A stretch of 64,000 nucleotides of DNA from Liolophura sinensis. Taxonomy: Eukaryota > Mollusca > Polyplacophora > Chitonida > Chitonidae. Positions 10,576 through 22,605 of the stretch are shown one piece after another. Within the stretch, counting starts at the first letter, position 1; every line of letters starts with the position of its first letter. The stretch covers positions 33,216,402 to 33,280,401 of the forward strand of contig NC_088301.1 of NCBI RefSeq assembly GCF_032854445.1, given 5' to 3'. The notes beneath the pieces were generated by a model. The model was not told the origin of the DNA. It ran no database searches and saw only the letters and a program-made list of their open reading frames with translations. A program made the translations under genes and the position numbers.

Positions 10576-13500
10576 TTATTTCTTGGACTTAAAGTACTCG
10601 TTCAAGACATCTAAGGCTTGAGACTCCTTCCCATAATCCTACAAAATGCAATAAAAAAGAAAAGAGATCAGTACATAGTTATAAATGAAATGAGGTAGCT
10701 TAAGGTATTTAATATGTGTCTAATGTACTGAATTGGCAATTACCCTTCCATAAATTAGTTATGTTTGAAAAGAGATTAATTCCTCCACATTTATTTTGAT
10801 CAAAACATTTAAAATTCCGGTATACTATACATCCATTGGATGTTATGTGTTGACTGTACACAAATTTTAATGATCTGGTAAGTATACTGGAGTAAAGCTA
10901 GACATTAACACAAAAGCTAAACGGATACATATACGCATCGAAAAGATACTTCTTCCTCCCAAGACTACTTTGTCCCATTGATAGTAAACTTTAAGCACAG
11001 CACAAATGCTCTGATATCTTCAGACATAAGGCAATTGGATGCATTCCTCATTAAATATTCAGTAGAGGGAGCATATATTGTCATCACAAGATATGAGCAC
11101 TAACATGCTGGTTACTTGCAAGCAAATTGAGCAGGGGTTAGTTGCCTATTGTATGACACAGATCAACAGTACCCTTATGTTATTTCCATGAACTTGTCAG
11201 ACGTATTAAGGCATGTTCATATGATGTTTTTTAGCACCCTTAAATAGTACCCTTAAATAACTGGACATGTCACTGCAATGAATAGTTGACTGGTGTTTGA
11301 CACACCCCAATGGCATTCACAAAACTCCAATGCCTGAATACTTTCACAGCTTTCCTTACCTGACAGGTAAATGTCTATAACTATAAAAATACATGCATTA
11401 AGTTTCCTACTGAATGGAGTTGGCTCACCTTGACAACAACACAACTGCAGCCTACAACTTTCCTGGCTTTTCCTTCTTTGTCAATCTTGCACAGTCCAGC
11501 CCACTCGCCAAGTTTTTTGTTGTCTTCAACCTGAAATTCAAATAAATTTCATACAAAAAAAACATGTACATGTCAATTTATTTACTTGATTTGTGTTTTA
11601 TGCTGTACAAGAATATTTCATTTACACAACAGTGGCCAGCATCATGGTTTTAGAAAACCGAGCAGAGCCCATGACCTGTACATTTACTTGATTGGTTGCT
11701 ATGGGTTAAACAATATACTCATGAAATTATGTGATGTCATTCAGATATAGGACAATGAAATGACAAATGCTCAGGAATACTTTAATTTGTTCTTTGTCTG
11801 ATATCATATCTATTTAAATTGATTGAAGCATTATGGCGTAGTCAAGAGTATTTCACCAACATGACAAAAATCAGGTTTAATATTAGGTGTCAACATTCAC
11901 GAGTAAACTGCTCGTGCGATATTTTCAAGAGATATTTTGTTAGGTGAATAAAGTCCGATGTCCAAGTAGTGTTTACTCTGTTTTTGCCCACTTTGTAATT
12001 ATTTCCTTCATTCATTTAAATGGATTTAGGAGTGGTGATAGTTATGAAACTGACTTACCTTCAGCAAGTTGATGCCATGTTCATTACAAAGTGCCTCCAC
12101 TAACATCACATACATCGTCTCATCACAGTTGTTTGCCAGAATACACAGGTGAGCTTGACGTCTGAAACAGACCAAGATGCAGATTAATACTTGAACTACT
12201 CTACCGTTAAAATGATAAAAACATTCAATATAATCTCAGAAGTATCATTCCATTGTAAACCAATGACAATTACTGGTCATTACTACTTGCATTACTCAAG
12301 TCCCACACAGCTTTAAAACAAAAAAAAATCGGAAAAATGCAGAAAAAGTGTAAATATTAAAATTGGTATTACATCTGTATTTTTCTCAATACCACCTTAA
12401 AAAACATGTACCCTAATTTGTCAACCATTTTGCATATGCAAGATCAATTTTCAGTGCAAATTATGCACATTTTTAATTTGATTGTGAGACAGAACTGTAT
12501 TGGATTGGTCAGTCTCAGGGCTTCACAAAAAGTGTAATTTTCTCAAACACAAGAAAATGCCTTCAGAATACGCTTGAATTCACACCTTGAAAACATGCGA
12601 AAAGGTTGAAGAATTACAGCACCTTACAGTTACAGTAGTCATGGAGAGATAGGGGAAGCAACTCCTTCCACAAATCAGTTGTCTCCCATGCTGCATTATG
12701 ACTGATGCTGAAAAACTGTCTAGAAATCTAACAATGAAGCACCAATTTATATCATTACAATGATGCTGGAGTTTGCTTAAGTATGATGTAAAACACCAAC
12801 CAAATAAATAAATTACAATGACAGCATTCCACAAGAGGAAAAGGCAAAGCACTGGGCAATGCAAAAGCTGAATTACTAAACAGTAATGGCCTAACACTTT
12901 CTTACATTTTCTCACACCAATACACGATCTTACCACAGGAAAAGAGGGGATTGCTAACTTAAAGACAACACAGAAGGTAACACAGAATAATACAAACGCA
13001 TTCCTTGATTTACAGAAGAGGGAGCATACTTCTGAGCATATGTTATCACTATCAGAACTGAAAGTATTAATAGACGAGTCAGAGGACAGAAAATGTAACT
13101 TCTAGAGTTGTTCTCGTAAGGATACACTTTGCATAGATTTTTTCCACTCAATATAACATGTACAGGGATATCTAATTATGAATAAATAAGGAATCTGGAC
13201 ACTAATCCTTTAAATTTTCTTGATATGCTGCACTACCTGTTATGACAACATATTTTTCAGAGTAGCCTATATCATCTTAGCTCCACGAGTGAAGCTCACA
13301 TCTGTTTTAACAATGTACTAATGTATCGAGCAGGTAATGTATCCACTACTTGGATGAAATCGCTGGTGTTGGATGCAGAAAAACTTGCTTCCTAACAGGA
13401 CGCTTCATACATGCATAATAACAAGGACTGACCTGGTATATTTTTATGTCATTGAAGAGATTTGAGCATTTGTTGTCATTTTGTAGGTTTCTGTCAATAT

Positions 13501-16500
13501 ATACAGTAAATCGATGTGTTTTCACTGCCGGGGGTCTCCATCTCTGGGAATTAAAGTCTTGTTTCCATTTAACACAACCATGCAATCTCTTGTAAATTCA
13601 CGACATGTGCTTGCGGGTCTTCCCAGCCTAATTTTGAACACTGAACTGAGGGACGAAGACATTTGCAAATGACTGAGTTTGTGACGTAGAACTGCCGATT
13701 AAAGTTGTAACCAAGTCGCTTTGTCTCTCATCTATAAGTTACCATGTTCACAATGTTCTTCAAAACAGTCTGAGTTATCCATAAAAGCGTTGGCACTTGA
13801 GAGTGTGTTTCTTTTTTCCTTTTTGTAGGTTGTTGGGTTACCTGAATATGTATGAGCTATTGCGTACGCCACCTACTTTCATATGCCAACAACGCATTAC
13901 ATCCCATGGGAATCCCCAAGTCACATGACTGCGAGAACAGGCTACATAGTCCCCACTGATTTCTTTTAGGTTTGGGCGTGGCTTTATGCTGCTTGGTATG
14001 TTAGTGCATCATCAGATCAGCTGTGCCACACAAATGCGCCTATTATCATCTATACTATGAGGTTAAGAAATTTACAGCATCCAACTTAAAAACTCTTGCT
14101 ATCTACTCTTACGATCACTTTTAATGTAGTTTCCTTTCATATTGTGATGTCTCTTCTGTGGACCAATGAATCAGTTTCTAAAGACTTTTGGAATTGTCAC
14201 CTGCCATAAGAACACATTAACCATGGCTATGGAAGTTGACGCTCCAACCATTAAGCCAGCTGAAAGTCTCAGTTTTGCACATCATGTTGCCTGCCACCAT
14301 TTTACACTGTAGTTACACAATGGTACATAACATTTGCCTTGGTTTGCAAATAAATGTGCACTCAAGTTAGCCCCCCCACCCCCCAAACATTCATTTCTTC
14401 AAGTTGGACTATGAATCCCTGCAAAACAACTAAAGCTGAATTTTATTGGTGCTTATGTCTATTTTGAAAGACCTGTAAAATTCAAGAAAGGCCACTTGAT
14501 TTCCATGTCAACTAACAATGCTGGCCAATATACATTTGGGTCATATTTTCATCCAAGATTTCCCAGTTCATGCATAAAACAAACTCCTGTCAAAATTAAG
14601 ACAACGTATTTGGACGTAAATTGCATGAAAACATAATATATTGCTATTTACTCAAGATCACAAATAGTGAACATCTGAATTTGTACTCTTGTAGTATATC
14701 AAGCATGCTGCTGTTAAAACAAAAGCTTTAGAACCAGTCCACCATAACAGCAGAAAAATTTCAACATGCATGTTCCATATATTTTAACTGAGTCACTAAT
14801 AATTTGCACAGCTGACATACATTTGGCTTGAAGATTTAAAATTTTATATTCCAAAAATATACAATCTCCTGAGATAAAGAAGAGATAATAAATAGTTCCA
14901 AATAACACAGAAGCTATTTTGGGATCTTCAGTAATAATACAAATGCGTTCCACATTACATTCAGAAGAGGGAGCATATGTTTTCATCATCAGATCTCACA
15001 GTATTTATCGGTGAGTAGATGGGAAATGTACACTTTACAGTTGGTCTTTTCCATGTCATCCATTGGGTGGGGTGGGGTGGAGAGGGGGTGGGGGGGGTGG
15101 GAGGTTTTGTTGGGAATCAACAACAGCAGGTGTTGAAAAAAAAAAAAGGAATCATTTTCTGTACTGCAGCAGAGACTTGAATTACATATATATTTTAGTG
15201 GATACCCTTACTGTACATGACTTGAGATTTTTTCGATCGAAGTCATGCTCAAGAATTTTTCACTTATAAAACAGACGTAAATTTGAATGTGTAAGCTTGT
15301 AGCTTGAATCAATTTTTAATTTTATAACCAATAGAGTAGTTAGTGACAAACCTATAATAAGCCATGCAATTCATCCCGTGCAGCATATTTACCCATCCAC
15401 TTTCAGAATTAAGAAAAAAGTACATAGATTTTCATATAAATAAAGTAAGACTTACTTTCCCAGGGCTTTAGCACATTCATGAAGACCCCTCGAGAGACCA
15501 TCGTGGATCAGCGCATTTTTGAGCACCTCCTGTAAAGCAGTGTTTACATCCATAGAACCAATAGGTCCTGTAGGGACATCATCTCTGAAACACACATCAA
15601 GATGAGGATTAATAGTGTGAAGCACCTTACTTGCTTATTTTCTGGGTATGCACAAAGCTAACCATTTAGACACTGATATGCCATAATTTACTAACTGATA
15701 ATCAATGAATATACCTCTTTACAGAGAAAAAAACTAACTAACAGTGGGCCCAGTTTCTTCACATGACGTAAATAACTGAAGAATCCTCAGCGCAGTGGCA
15801 TATGATTGTCAGACTTCAATTCTGTCTCTGAAGGGCCAAATCAGGATTTGATTTTAGTAAAACTTCAAGTGATCCAGTACATTTTTTCACCTACTGGCCT
15901 GCGGTTTTTGTGAAAAATATTACCTTGGTCACTGTAAAAACCTGACTTTCAGATGTATCTATCCTTGTGTATCTAGTATTCATGTATTTAGAAAGCAACA
16001 GTTTATCTCCTGCAGGCTGCATAATTTCATGTTGTTGATGCAAAAAAAATTAGAGGTTCTTCCCAGCGTAAAAGACAATCCTCGAATGACTCACACATTC
16101 TCTGGAAATTTCTATGTGGCTGGCAAGGTAGGAGTCCCATGCACTGCCAAGCGAAACCAGGACTTTCATAGATTTTTGCGGAGTTTTACCAAAGGGTTGG
16201 AGCCCAGAATCACAAAAAACAAATACGTTCTCGCGCAATGATAAATCATGTTCTGTAAAAAAGTTCTGTAAAAGTTAGTCTAACGAGTGGTAATGAATCA
16301 GTATATTTTGGAGACTTTTCTTCACAAAAGCAGTATGGCTAATCATAGGTAATGTTTATTTTGCTTATACCTTTATGTGGAAATCTCACTATCAACATAG
16401 TCATGGCTAAACAACATCACAGATGTAGAAAGTGGTTGAATTGTTGATTACCTTATTTAACATGCTTTTTCGTCATTTTGGCCTATTAATGTTCCAGTAG

Positions 16501-18099
16501 ATTACAAGCAGGTCCAGGAAAAATATATTACTACTAGCCCTGCTGTCTAGTAAATGTTTGGGGGGAAAATAGAACCCTGCAAATGCAGAACAATGCAAAC
16601 ATTTGGGGAGAAAGGACATCATGTGCCTTTCACTCTTTGCCCTAAATTAGTGGTTTAGATCAACTGACCGGAGATAAAATTGTTTTAAGCGTAGAGCAGA
16701 AATGCAAATTTATCAGAAAATGGTGAAATGGTACAAGTTGGCTGCAAACAAGTAACTCTGATTACAATATGAAGTGAGCCTTTGCCATTATGTGTTGCCG
16801 GAAGCTTACTGTGACATTTCTTCAAATACATTTTACATCCTCAAATATTACTGGAGATTGTAAATTGAGTTCGACCCCATATTGCAAAAAGCAATCCCAC
16901 AGACAGTTCACACGTGGTAAAACATTTTTTTCTCTGCACAGCTACCACAAGAGATCTACGAAAGTTACCAAATAAAAATACAACTCATCTGCTGAGAGAC
17001 ACCAAGTTAAATATTCTAGGACACTAAATTAGTGGTTTAGATCAATTGACCGGAGATAAAATCGTTTTAAGCGTAGAGCAGAAATGCAAATTTATCAAAA
17101 AATGGTGAAGTGGTACAAGTTGGCTGCAAACAAGTAACTCTGATTACAATATGAAGTGAGCCTTTGCCATTATGTGTTGCCGGAAGCTTACTGTGACATT
17201 TCTTCAAATACATTTTGCATCCTCAAATATTACTGGAGATTGTAAATTGAGTTCGACCCCATATTGCAAAAAGCAATCCCACAGACAGTTCACACGTGGT
17301 AAAACATTTTTTTTCTCTGCACAGCTACCACAAGAGATCTACGAAAGTTACCAAATGAAAATACAACTCATCTGCTGAGAGACACCAAGTTAAATATTCT
17401 AGGACACATCAGACCTCGTTCTGAGCAGTGACTCTTATGGTTGCTTCACTTAAATTAGTTGATGTGGGCGTCATCTACCAGGACTGTCAAATATTGCCAC
17501 AAATACAATCTAATTTAATTGACTTATTTGTTTGGTTGGAGCAATACGCCATACCAAAGAATATTTTACTTAGCCTACTTCTACATGACGGTGTCTGTCA
17601 ATATGGTTCATATGGATCATTTTCATCCATCATCATGGATGAAACTGGGGAGATAACCAACTGAAGGTTGCTGCTACACTGAAGAGGAAGGTCACAGCAA
17701 TCACATTGGTGAAAGGCTCCAGAGTCATTGTGCTGTTACTTTAATAGAACCATATGTACAAGCAGGCCAACCTAAAATGCAGGGTCTTTAAAAGTGGTTC
17801 CAAAATCACAGCGAAACCCACAAAAAAGACAAAATTGGGCAAAACTTGTAGGACTCCTTATGAAGATTAAATTTGGGTAGAGCTAGGTCCCTACTGTTAA
17901 ACATGAGAGTGTACTTCAAGCCGTTCCCGAGTTGACCAGCAACAGATGACATATTACAATGCATTCCAGTGCCTACACTGGAATGGTTATTTCTATGCAA
18001 AATCACTTCAAGAATGACAACGATTGCCACGGCAGACGTTGTTGTTGTAGGTCACATGTATTTGCCACATATTCATACTAACCCTTCCGCATCAGACAT
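10576..18099 (-). CDS. RPS12: RPS12, 40S ribosomal protein eS12
   Basis: Five coding exons, 18083-18099, 15456-15584, 12059-12161, 11429-11530 and 10576-10638, join in phase (GG+A, AA+A, then two phase-0 joins) into 137 codons plus TAA; human RPS12 has 132. The protein begins MSDAEGDDVPTGP and carries the family signatures [35 protein letters not shown] and [20 protein letters not shown]. eS12 is a ribosomal protein of the L7Ae/L30e fold in the beak of the small subunit. All introns begin GT and end AG. A probable AATAAA signal lies at 10553-10548 on the minus strand. Introns 2 and 4 host snoRNA-like sequences. The gene converges on HSPB11. Confidence 0.96.
11013..11095 (-). ncRNA. Box C/D snoRNA in the last RPS12 intron (SNORD100-like)
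   Basis: Read on the minus strand: box C GTGATGA (11087-11081), box D' CTGA (11062-11059), a C'-like ATGAGGA, and box D CTGA (11023-11020). The flanks ATATCT and AGATAT form a perfect terminal stem next to boxes C and D. Upstream of D' the sequence GCTCCCTCTA is antisense to the conserved 18S rRNA stretch AGAGGGAGC. Counting five bases from D' selects the first G of GGG. From memory this fits human 18S Gm436, guided by SNORD100, which is itself intronic in RPS12. Length about 83 bases. Confidence 0.8.
11578..11690 (-). mobile_element. SINE family A fragment, reversed, in RPS12 intron 3
   Basis: Reads TGTTTTATGCTGTACAAGAA, TATTTCATTTACA, GTGGCCAGCATCATGG, AAACCGAGCAGAGCCCA, which is the reverse complement of the family A 3' half (compare 22440-22560). 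A smaller related piece follows near 11836-11860. Confidence 0.6.
12409..12620. mobile_element. MITE-like element, copy 1, in RPS12 intron 2
   Basis: Starts TACCCTAATTTGTCAACC and ends AAAAGGTTGAAGAATTACAG, which are inverted repeats of each other with few mismatches. The interior (CAGTGCAAATTATGCACAT, GGCTTCACAAAAAGT) matches copies at 31654 and 46985. Confidence 0.75.
12758..12815 (+). mobile_element. SINE family A tail fragment
   Basis: Contains ATGCTGGAG, then GTATGATGTAAAACACCAAC and CAAATAAATAAAT, the family A 3' end. In RPS12 intron 2. Confidence 0.55.
12980..13055 (-). pseudogene. Decayed box C/D snoRNA copy in RPS12 intron 2
   Basis: The same antisense element (complement AGAGGGAGC at 13017-13025) and the downstream GGAATGCGTTTGTATTATT are present, close to the copy at 14921. 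Box C is changed to GTGATAA, both D-type boxes read CTGT, the guide region is partly duplicated, and no terminal stem is evident. It is probably non-functional. Confidence 0.6.
14921..14997 (-). ncRNA. Box C/D snoRNA in RPS12 intron 2 (SNORD100-like, second copy)
   Basis: Minus-strand order: flank GAGATC, box C ATGATGA (14989-14983), guide GCTCCCTCTT, box D' CTGA (14964-14961), box D CTGA (14931-14928), flank AGATCCC. Flanks pair as a terminal stem with one mismatch. The D' guide is the same as in the copy at 11013, but the stretch before box D differs, so any second target would differ. Length about 77 bases. Confidence 0.75.
15063..15112 (+). repeat. G-rich tract, possible G-quadruplex
   Basis: Repeated GGGTGGGGTGGGG-type runs with at least four G-tracts, in RPS12 intron 2 about 70 bases upstream (in transcription) of the snoRNA at 14921. 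It is C-rich in the transcript. Confidence 0.8.
16643..17407. repeat. Two tandem copies of a 382-bp unit
   Basis: Unit 1 (16643-17024) and unit 2 (17025-17407) both begin TAAATTAGTGGTTTAGATCA and end TAAATATTCTAGGACAC. I count about seven differences, so they are about 98% identical. They lie in RPS12 intron 1 and contain no recognised gene; the matching 61-68 codon ORFs are just the copies. Confidence 0.95.
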
Positions 18100-18247
18100 C
18101 GTGAATAGCGGACGTCCTTCTGCAAAATAACACAAAATTTGACATGAGTGCAAAGTACAATATCTTTATTATCAAGATACTTTGTTAAAAAGTTGTCTGA
18201 AAGGTCGATGTTTAAGGATGGAAGCCTAAAACATCGTGAGCACTCAC

Positions 18248-18289
18248 AATGATATCCCGCACGCGTTGAAAGTTACGGCGAAAAGGAGG
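18248..18289 (-). promoter_or_regulatory. RPS12: Probable RPS12 5'UTR exon with 5'TOP start
   Basis: On the minus strand a ten-pyrimidine run (CCTCCTTTTC, from 18289) followed by GCC looks like a terminal oligopyrimidine start, usual for ribosomal protein mRNAs. A donor ATT/GTGAGTG follows at 18248/18247, and an acceptor TTATTTTGCAG at 18121-18120 precedes the ATG exon. This gives a 42-base leader exon and a short 5'UTR intron. A CGGAAG (ETS-like) lies just upstream near 18295. Inferred from motifs. Confidence 0.5.
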
Positions 18290-18299
18290 CTAAACGGAA

Positions 18300-20354
18300 G
18301 TGTTTGCCTGACCCTGCATATGTAGGGTGAAGGTCGATTGTGGTGACCGGACATCGTGACAAGTGAGTAATAGGGATGAGTAGATCTGTGTCAAATGTGT
18401 AAACATTGGATAACAAAGTGAGTGCAGCATGGCTTATAGTCCGTTCGAGCGCAATTCACAGTCAATATTGTGCGAAGTTTTAGTACGTTAGCATGTATTA
18501 AGAGTTTCGTTTAGAATAGGAATTTTCCATGTTGATGTCTTCTTGGTAATATTATCACTGACTCAGCATGTACCGCACGAAAGTAAGACCATTCATTTAA
18601 GGCCATTAACTCCAGAATTCGCCAGTGTTGGTGGTATATCTGTTGTCCTAGGTAAATTTAGATTAATAGTACGGAACAGCATAGAATAGAATATTTAGTG
18701 CACGTCTTAGAGCAATAAAAAGCAATGTTTACAGTTAGTATTTTAAGACAATAGGCCTGCACAGCGGGGTATCAAGCAGATATTCCTGTCACACTGAATG
18801 ATGCTGCAGTGCATAGAGGCTGGCATATGCCTACAGAAAAGGTCCAAATAGCTGCCAATACAACACTTTTGTTTCTTCTGTGACGCTGCCGTGCTTGGTT
18901 ACTTTCTGGCTGTTTTATGAGTCCACATACATCGATAATTGTGACATAATAAAAGAAAGAAGAGAAGAGTTCATAGCTTTGGACCATCCTCTTACAGGTG
19001 GATGGAATTTTATGAGTTCCTCATTGCGAATCCAATGGCTTCAATCTTTTGTTGCCCAACACGTTATTTATGGCGTATCAGGTCTGCTTATTGTGATGTT
19101 GGTCTGTTTATATTGAAGTAGGATATGCAGCAAAATGATGTTATACTTGTATGTCCCACTTAGGTCTTTTGGTGATATGTTATTAATACTGAATTAAATT
19201 ATTGTCATTTAATTAAACATTTTATTGTAAGTAATGGAATAAGGAAAATGATTGATAGGAGCAGAAGCAGTAAAGAAATCCATTTAAATAGATAGATGTT
19301 CTCAGTCATGTGCTTATTACACATACCAGTATATATATGTTCACATGAATTGGTCTACAGTCGATACCCTGTGTCTGTAAATGCTGACCAGAATTTTCAG
19401 GCTAGGGCTGAGGAAAACAAGTGCAAGGACTAAACCATCAATTCTATGATGGCATCCCTTATAACTGATAGGGCTCTTCCAAATTGACCTTCCATGAGCT
19501 TGCTTTTCCATAAAAGAAAGACACATGTACTCTGAAAATGGCTAATGGTAAATTTCCAATTTCAAGATATAAGGCCTGTGATTGTTAGCACATACACTGT
19601 AGGTGAGGTGAAAATACAGGTGTATACAATGGCCAATATGTGCGTTGATTCACCTTGAGACTTTCAATTCTCATGATGGTGACTGAATTAAATTTGAAAT
19701 GTTAAGATTGTCTAAATGAATTTCCAAAAAGTTACATTGCTTATTTATTGCTTTCTGTATAATTCTCAATAGGTTTTAAGAAAAGTGTAGTGTTCAGATG
19801 CTGCATATATCTGTTACGTGAAATGAACATTCAACCAGACCAAGCCTTATGCTGTCATCAAAGAGCCACTCACATGTAACTTGGATTAGGAAGTCTAGGT
19901 ATGACAGGTGTAGAAAGTGATCTCCCTTTAACTGCATAGGGATAAGTTTCACTACACTGTATTTTACTTTCAGTTGCTGTAGTATTTCAGAAAAATTAGT
20001 AAGAAATTCAGCTATTGGATATCCTGTGGATGAACAGTTTTCTGGAAAAAATTTTTTGTGTGAAAAAGGAGTTTCATGATATTGTAAAGTTTGGTTGTTA
20101 GAGTTGAGCAGCTAAAGAATTTTAATATTATTTTCTCAGTCTCTGAGATGTAGATCAATTTCTTAGATGTACAGTGTAGCATTTATTTTGTGTTGTACAC
20201 ACACGTCAGTATGAATTACAATACAGTGGCTTTCAACCACATTGATGATGTTAATTGATATGCTTCTTCTCAATTTACTTACATTGTAAATCACTGACTG
20301 GTAATAAATCATCGTACTGTAAAGGCTGAATGTATTATTTTGTATTTCGACAGC
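18300..20354. other. Upstream flank of RPS12, no firm gene
   Basis: The first 300 bases are moderately CpG-containing and hold GT-donor-like sites (GACAA/GTGAGTAA near 18360). A plus-strand transcript starting here is possible but not shown. The rest is AT-rich without supported exons. A diffuse repeat resembling family A lies near 19380-19470. Confidence 0.4.
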
Positions 20355-20364
20355 TTACCAGTGA

Positions 20365-20546
20365 ATGTGGTGGCCCTGCATATCATCTGCTCTTTCTAAA
20401 CTGCATAGAAAACAATATGCTATGCAGCAACTTGGCATTTGGAACATTCAAGATTTGTGCAGCTTCCAAGACATACACAGGGACATAGAGTTGACCTGCA
20501 TGCAGAGAGTCAGAATGGACTTGAAAATGTTTCTTTTCTTGGAAAG
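20365..20546 (+). CDS. Candidate early exon of the unrecognised plus-strand gene
   Basis: After AG acceptors at 20353-20354 or 20409-20410 (TTTCTAAACTGCATAG), one frame is open to a donor AAAG/GTAGC at 20546/20547. It ends in phase 2 (AG), which fits the exon at 30358 (starts with one completing base). ATG 20365 has an in-frame TGA immediately upstream, so it could be the start. The end LKMFLFLER followed by GETWLMSV from the next exon reads like two beta strands. No homology is recognised; the call rests on splice signals and phase. Confidence 0.3.
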
Positions 20547-22317
20547 GTAGCTTGATGCTTGTGCTTTTCAAGACAAGTTTTTTAAGGTAAGTGTTTGTAT
20601 AAGTTACTAGTCTGTAGAACACATGTACACATTTATGTGAGTAATTTGTATGTGAATCAATGCTGGCCTGATCCAGGATCTTAATGCCAGTACGGTTTAT
20701 AATGGATTGTTTATTTAAATGGGACTGAAAATGGTCTAACAGAAAGGTATGCTAATTTACTGTTTTGCCTGGTGTATTGTGGTAAAATTTCCCAAAACTA
20801 ATCTTTAATCTCCAAAGCATTTTTTTTAATTTATTTTTAATTTCAGTTATGGTGTTTATGTGACAATTTGTTGAGATCTGGATTAGTCTTTCTGTTTCAC
20901 TGTAATGATCAAAAAGACACATACTGCACCTGTTCCTTACCATAGCATAATGAACAGTGATAATTAATGCGGCCAAAGTTCTTCAACTTGAAGGAAAGGC
21001 AAGGTTACGTGCGATGTTTACAGCTTATTAATAAACAATGTTTGAGCCTGCACAGTGTGACAGTAGATTAAACATGCTTTGTACAAGGCCAGATAAGCCT
21101 TCAGAGGACCAGGAAAACCTTTAAAGGCCCTAGAAAATCTTGCAACTTAAAAAATTGTAGAGACACAATTCCAACCTTTCTAATTATTGTTTTTGAACAA
21201 TTCAACTTTTTGTCATTTAATACAGTGTTAAATTAAAATTAAAAGAAGTTTGTACTCCAAAAGTGTCTTTGCAAGGTTCTTAAGTTACAATTAATTGGCT
21301 CCAGTAGTCTTTAAGTATTATGTTGTTTAGACCCATAAATGATGTGGTTAGATCATAAAGAATTACACTCTTCAGGACATTTTGTCTTGATAGCTAAGTA
21401 ATTTTTTTAGTACTTAAAACTCTTTCACTAGATTTTTGAAACTTTAGTGGTTTTTGCTGATGTTATGAAAATGTTTCTTATAAATTGTTCGTTACATTGC
21501 TGTATTGATATTTCCTTTTTTGTGGTTAAGAAACGGGACATAAATAAATCAATTCTGATACACAGTATGGTTATGTGAAACAAGAATATGAACTTATTTT
21601 GTGCACATATTACTTTATTCATACACATGTGTGTGGGTTGTTACCATGCTTGTTTTAGCAGATGGATATATATCTTTGGCAAGACATACATGTTCTTTTA
21701 GCAGAAGATATTTCAGGTGTTGAATGACAAGAATTCTTTCAACTGAAGAAGTAAACTCTTCTGGTTGCTGGATGTGTACTTTTGGGAATAAAAATTGAAA
21801 TCATACAAGGACGTCTTTATGTGAACATGCTGAGAAGAGGATCAAACAGAAACATGAAATACTGCATACACCTCAGTTCGGCCTGATGGATTATAATGTA
21901 ATACTGATAACTGACAGTGTTCATGCAAGAAGCAAGGCAATTTTTTGAATTTTGAAAGACCAAGTCATCTGCACAGAAGAAATGAGCTTGATGTGATTTG
22001 AAAGGAAACAAAACGGGTAAGTGCCATTGCTTTGCAATACAATTGAAAATCAATTTTTATGCACATCTATCTTTCTAACATTTATGCTAACTACAGTCTT
22101 AAGTCTTAAGTTATAATGGATCATATAAACCATGAAGAGATACATGTAATAGACGTGATTAATTGCCTAATCAGTTTACATGTTTGAACCTCGTTCTTTG
22201 GGCCATTTTATTTAAAATTGTGTACATCTACATGTGATGCAGACCCCTGCAGGCTGGGTTCATCCTGAAGACATCTACCCTTGAGCAATGAGGTTACATG
22301 TTCGAATCCAGCAGCAG

Positions 22318-22592
22318 GGCCTCCGTGGCTTAGTTGGTTAGCGCAATAGCGAAGTGTAATGATCCAGGAGTCTTTCACCAATGCGGTCGCTGTGAGTTCA
22401 AGTCCAGCTCATGCAGGCTTCCTCTCCAGTCGTACGTGGGAAGGTCTGGCAGCGGCCTGCGGATGGTCATGGGTTTCCCCGGGATCTGCCCGGTTTCTTC
22501 CCACAGTAATGCTGGCCACTGTGGTATAAGTGAAATACTCTTGAGTACGGCGTTATACACCAATCAAATAAATAAAATAAATAAATAAATTA
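22318..22592 (+). mobile_element. SINE family A, full-length copy with target-site duplication
   Basis: The tRNA-like head has an A box (TGGCTTAGTTGGTTA) and a B box (GAGTTCAAGTCC). A central domain follows (CTGCGGATGGTCATGGGTTT), then a tail CTTGAGTACGGCG, CACCAATCAAATAAATA. It is flanked by AATCCAGCAGCAG (22305-22317) and AATCCAGCATCAG (22593-22605), a 13-base duplication with one mismatch. Confidence 0.92.
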
Positions 22593-22605
22593 AATCCAGC
22601 ATCAG

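Noticed and set aside
16790-17378. Two nearly identical ORFs of 61 and 68 codons
   Set aside because: They result from the 382-bp tandem duplication and show no coding features.
18568-18582. ATG followed by YRTK and a GTAAGA donor, like the start of CSTF1
   Set aside because: Only five residues match, and no CSTF1 WD-repeat exon is visible in the following 45 kb; likely coincidence.
22318-22400. Possible tRNA gene
   Set aside because: A and B boxes are present, but the cloverleaf is not intact and the element continues into a SINE body and tail.
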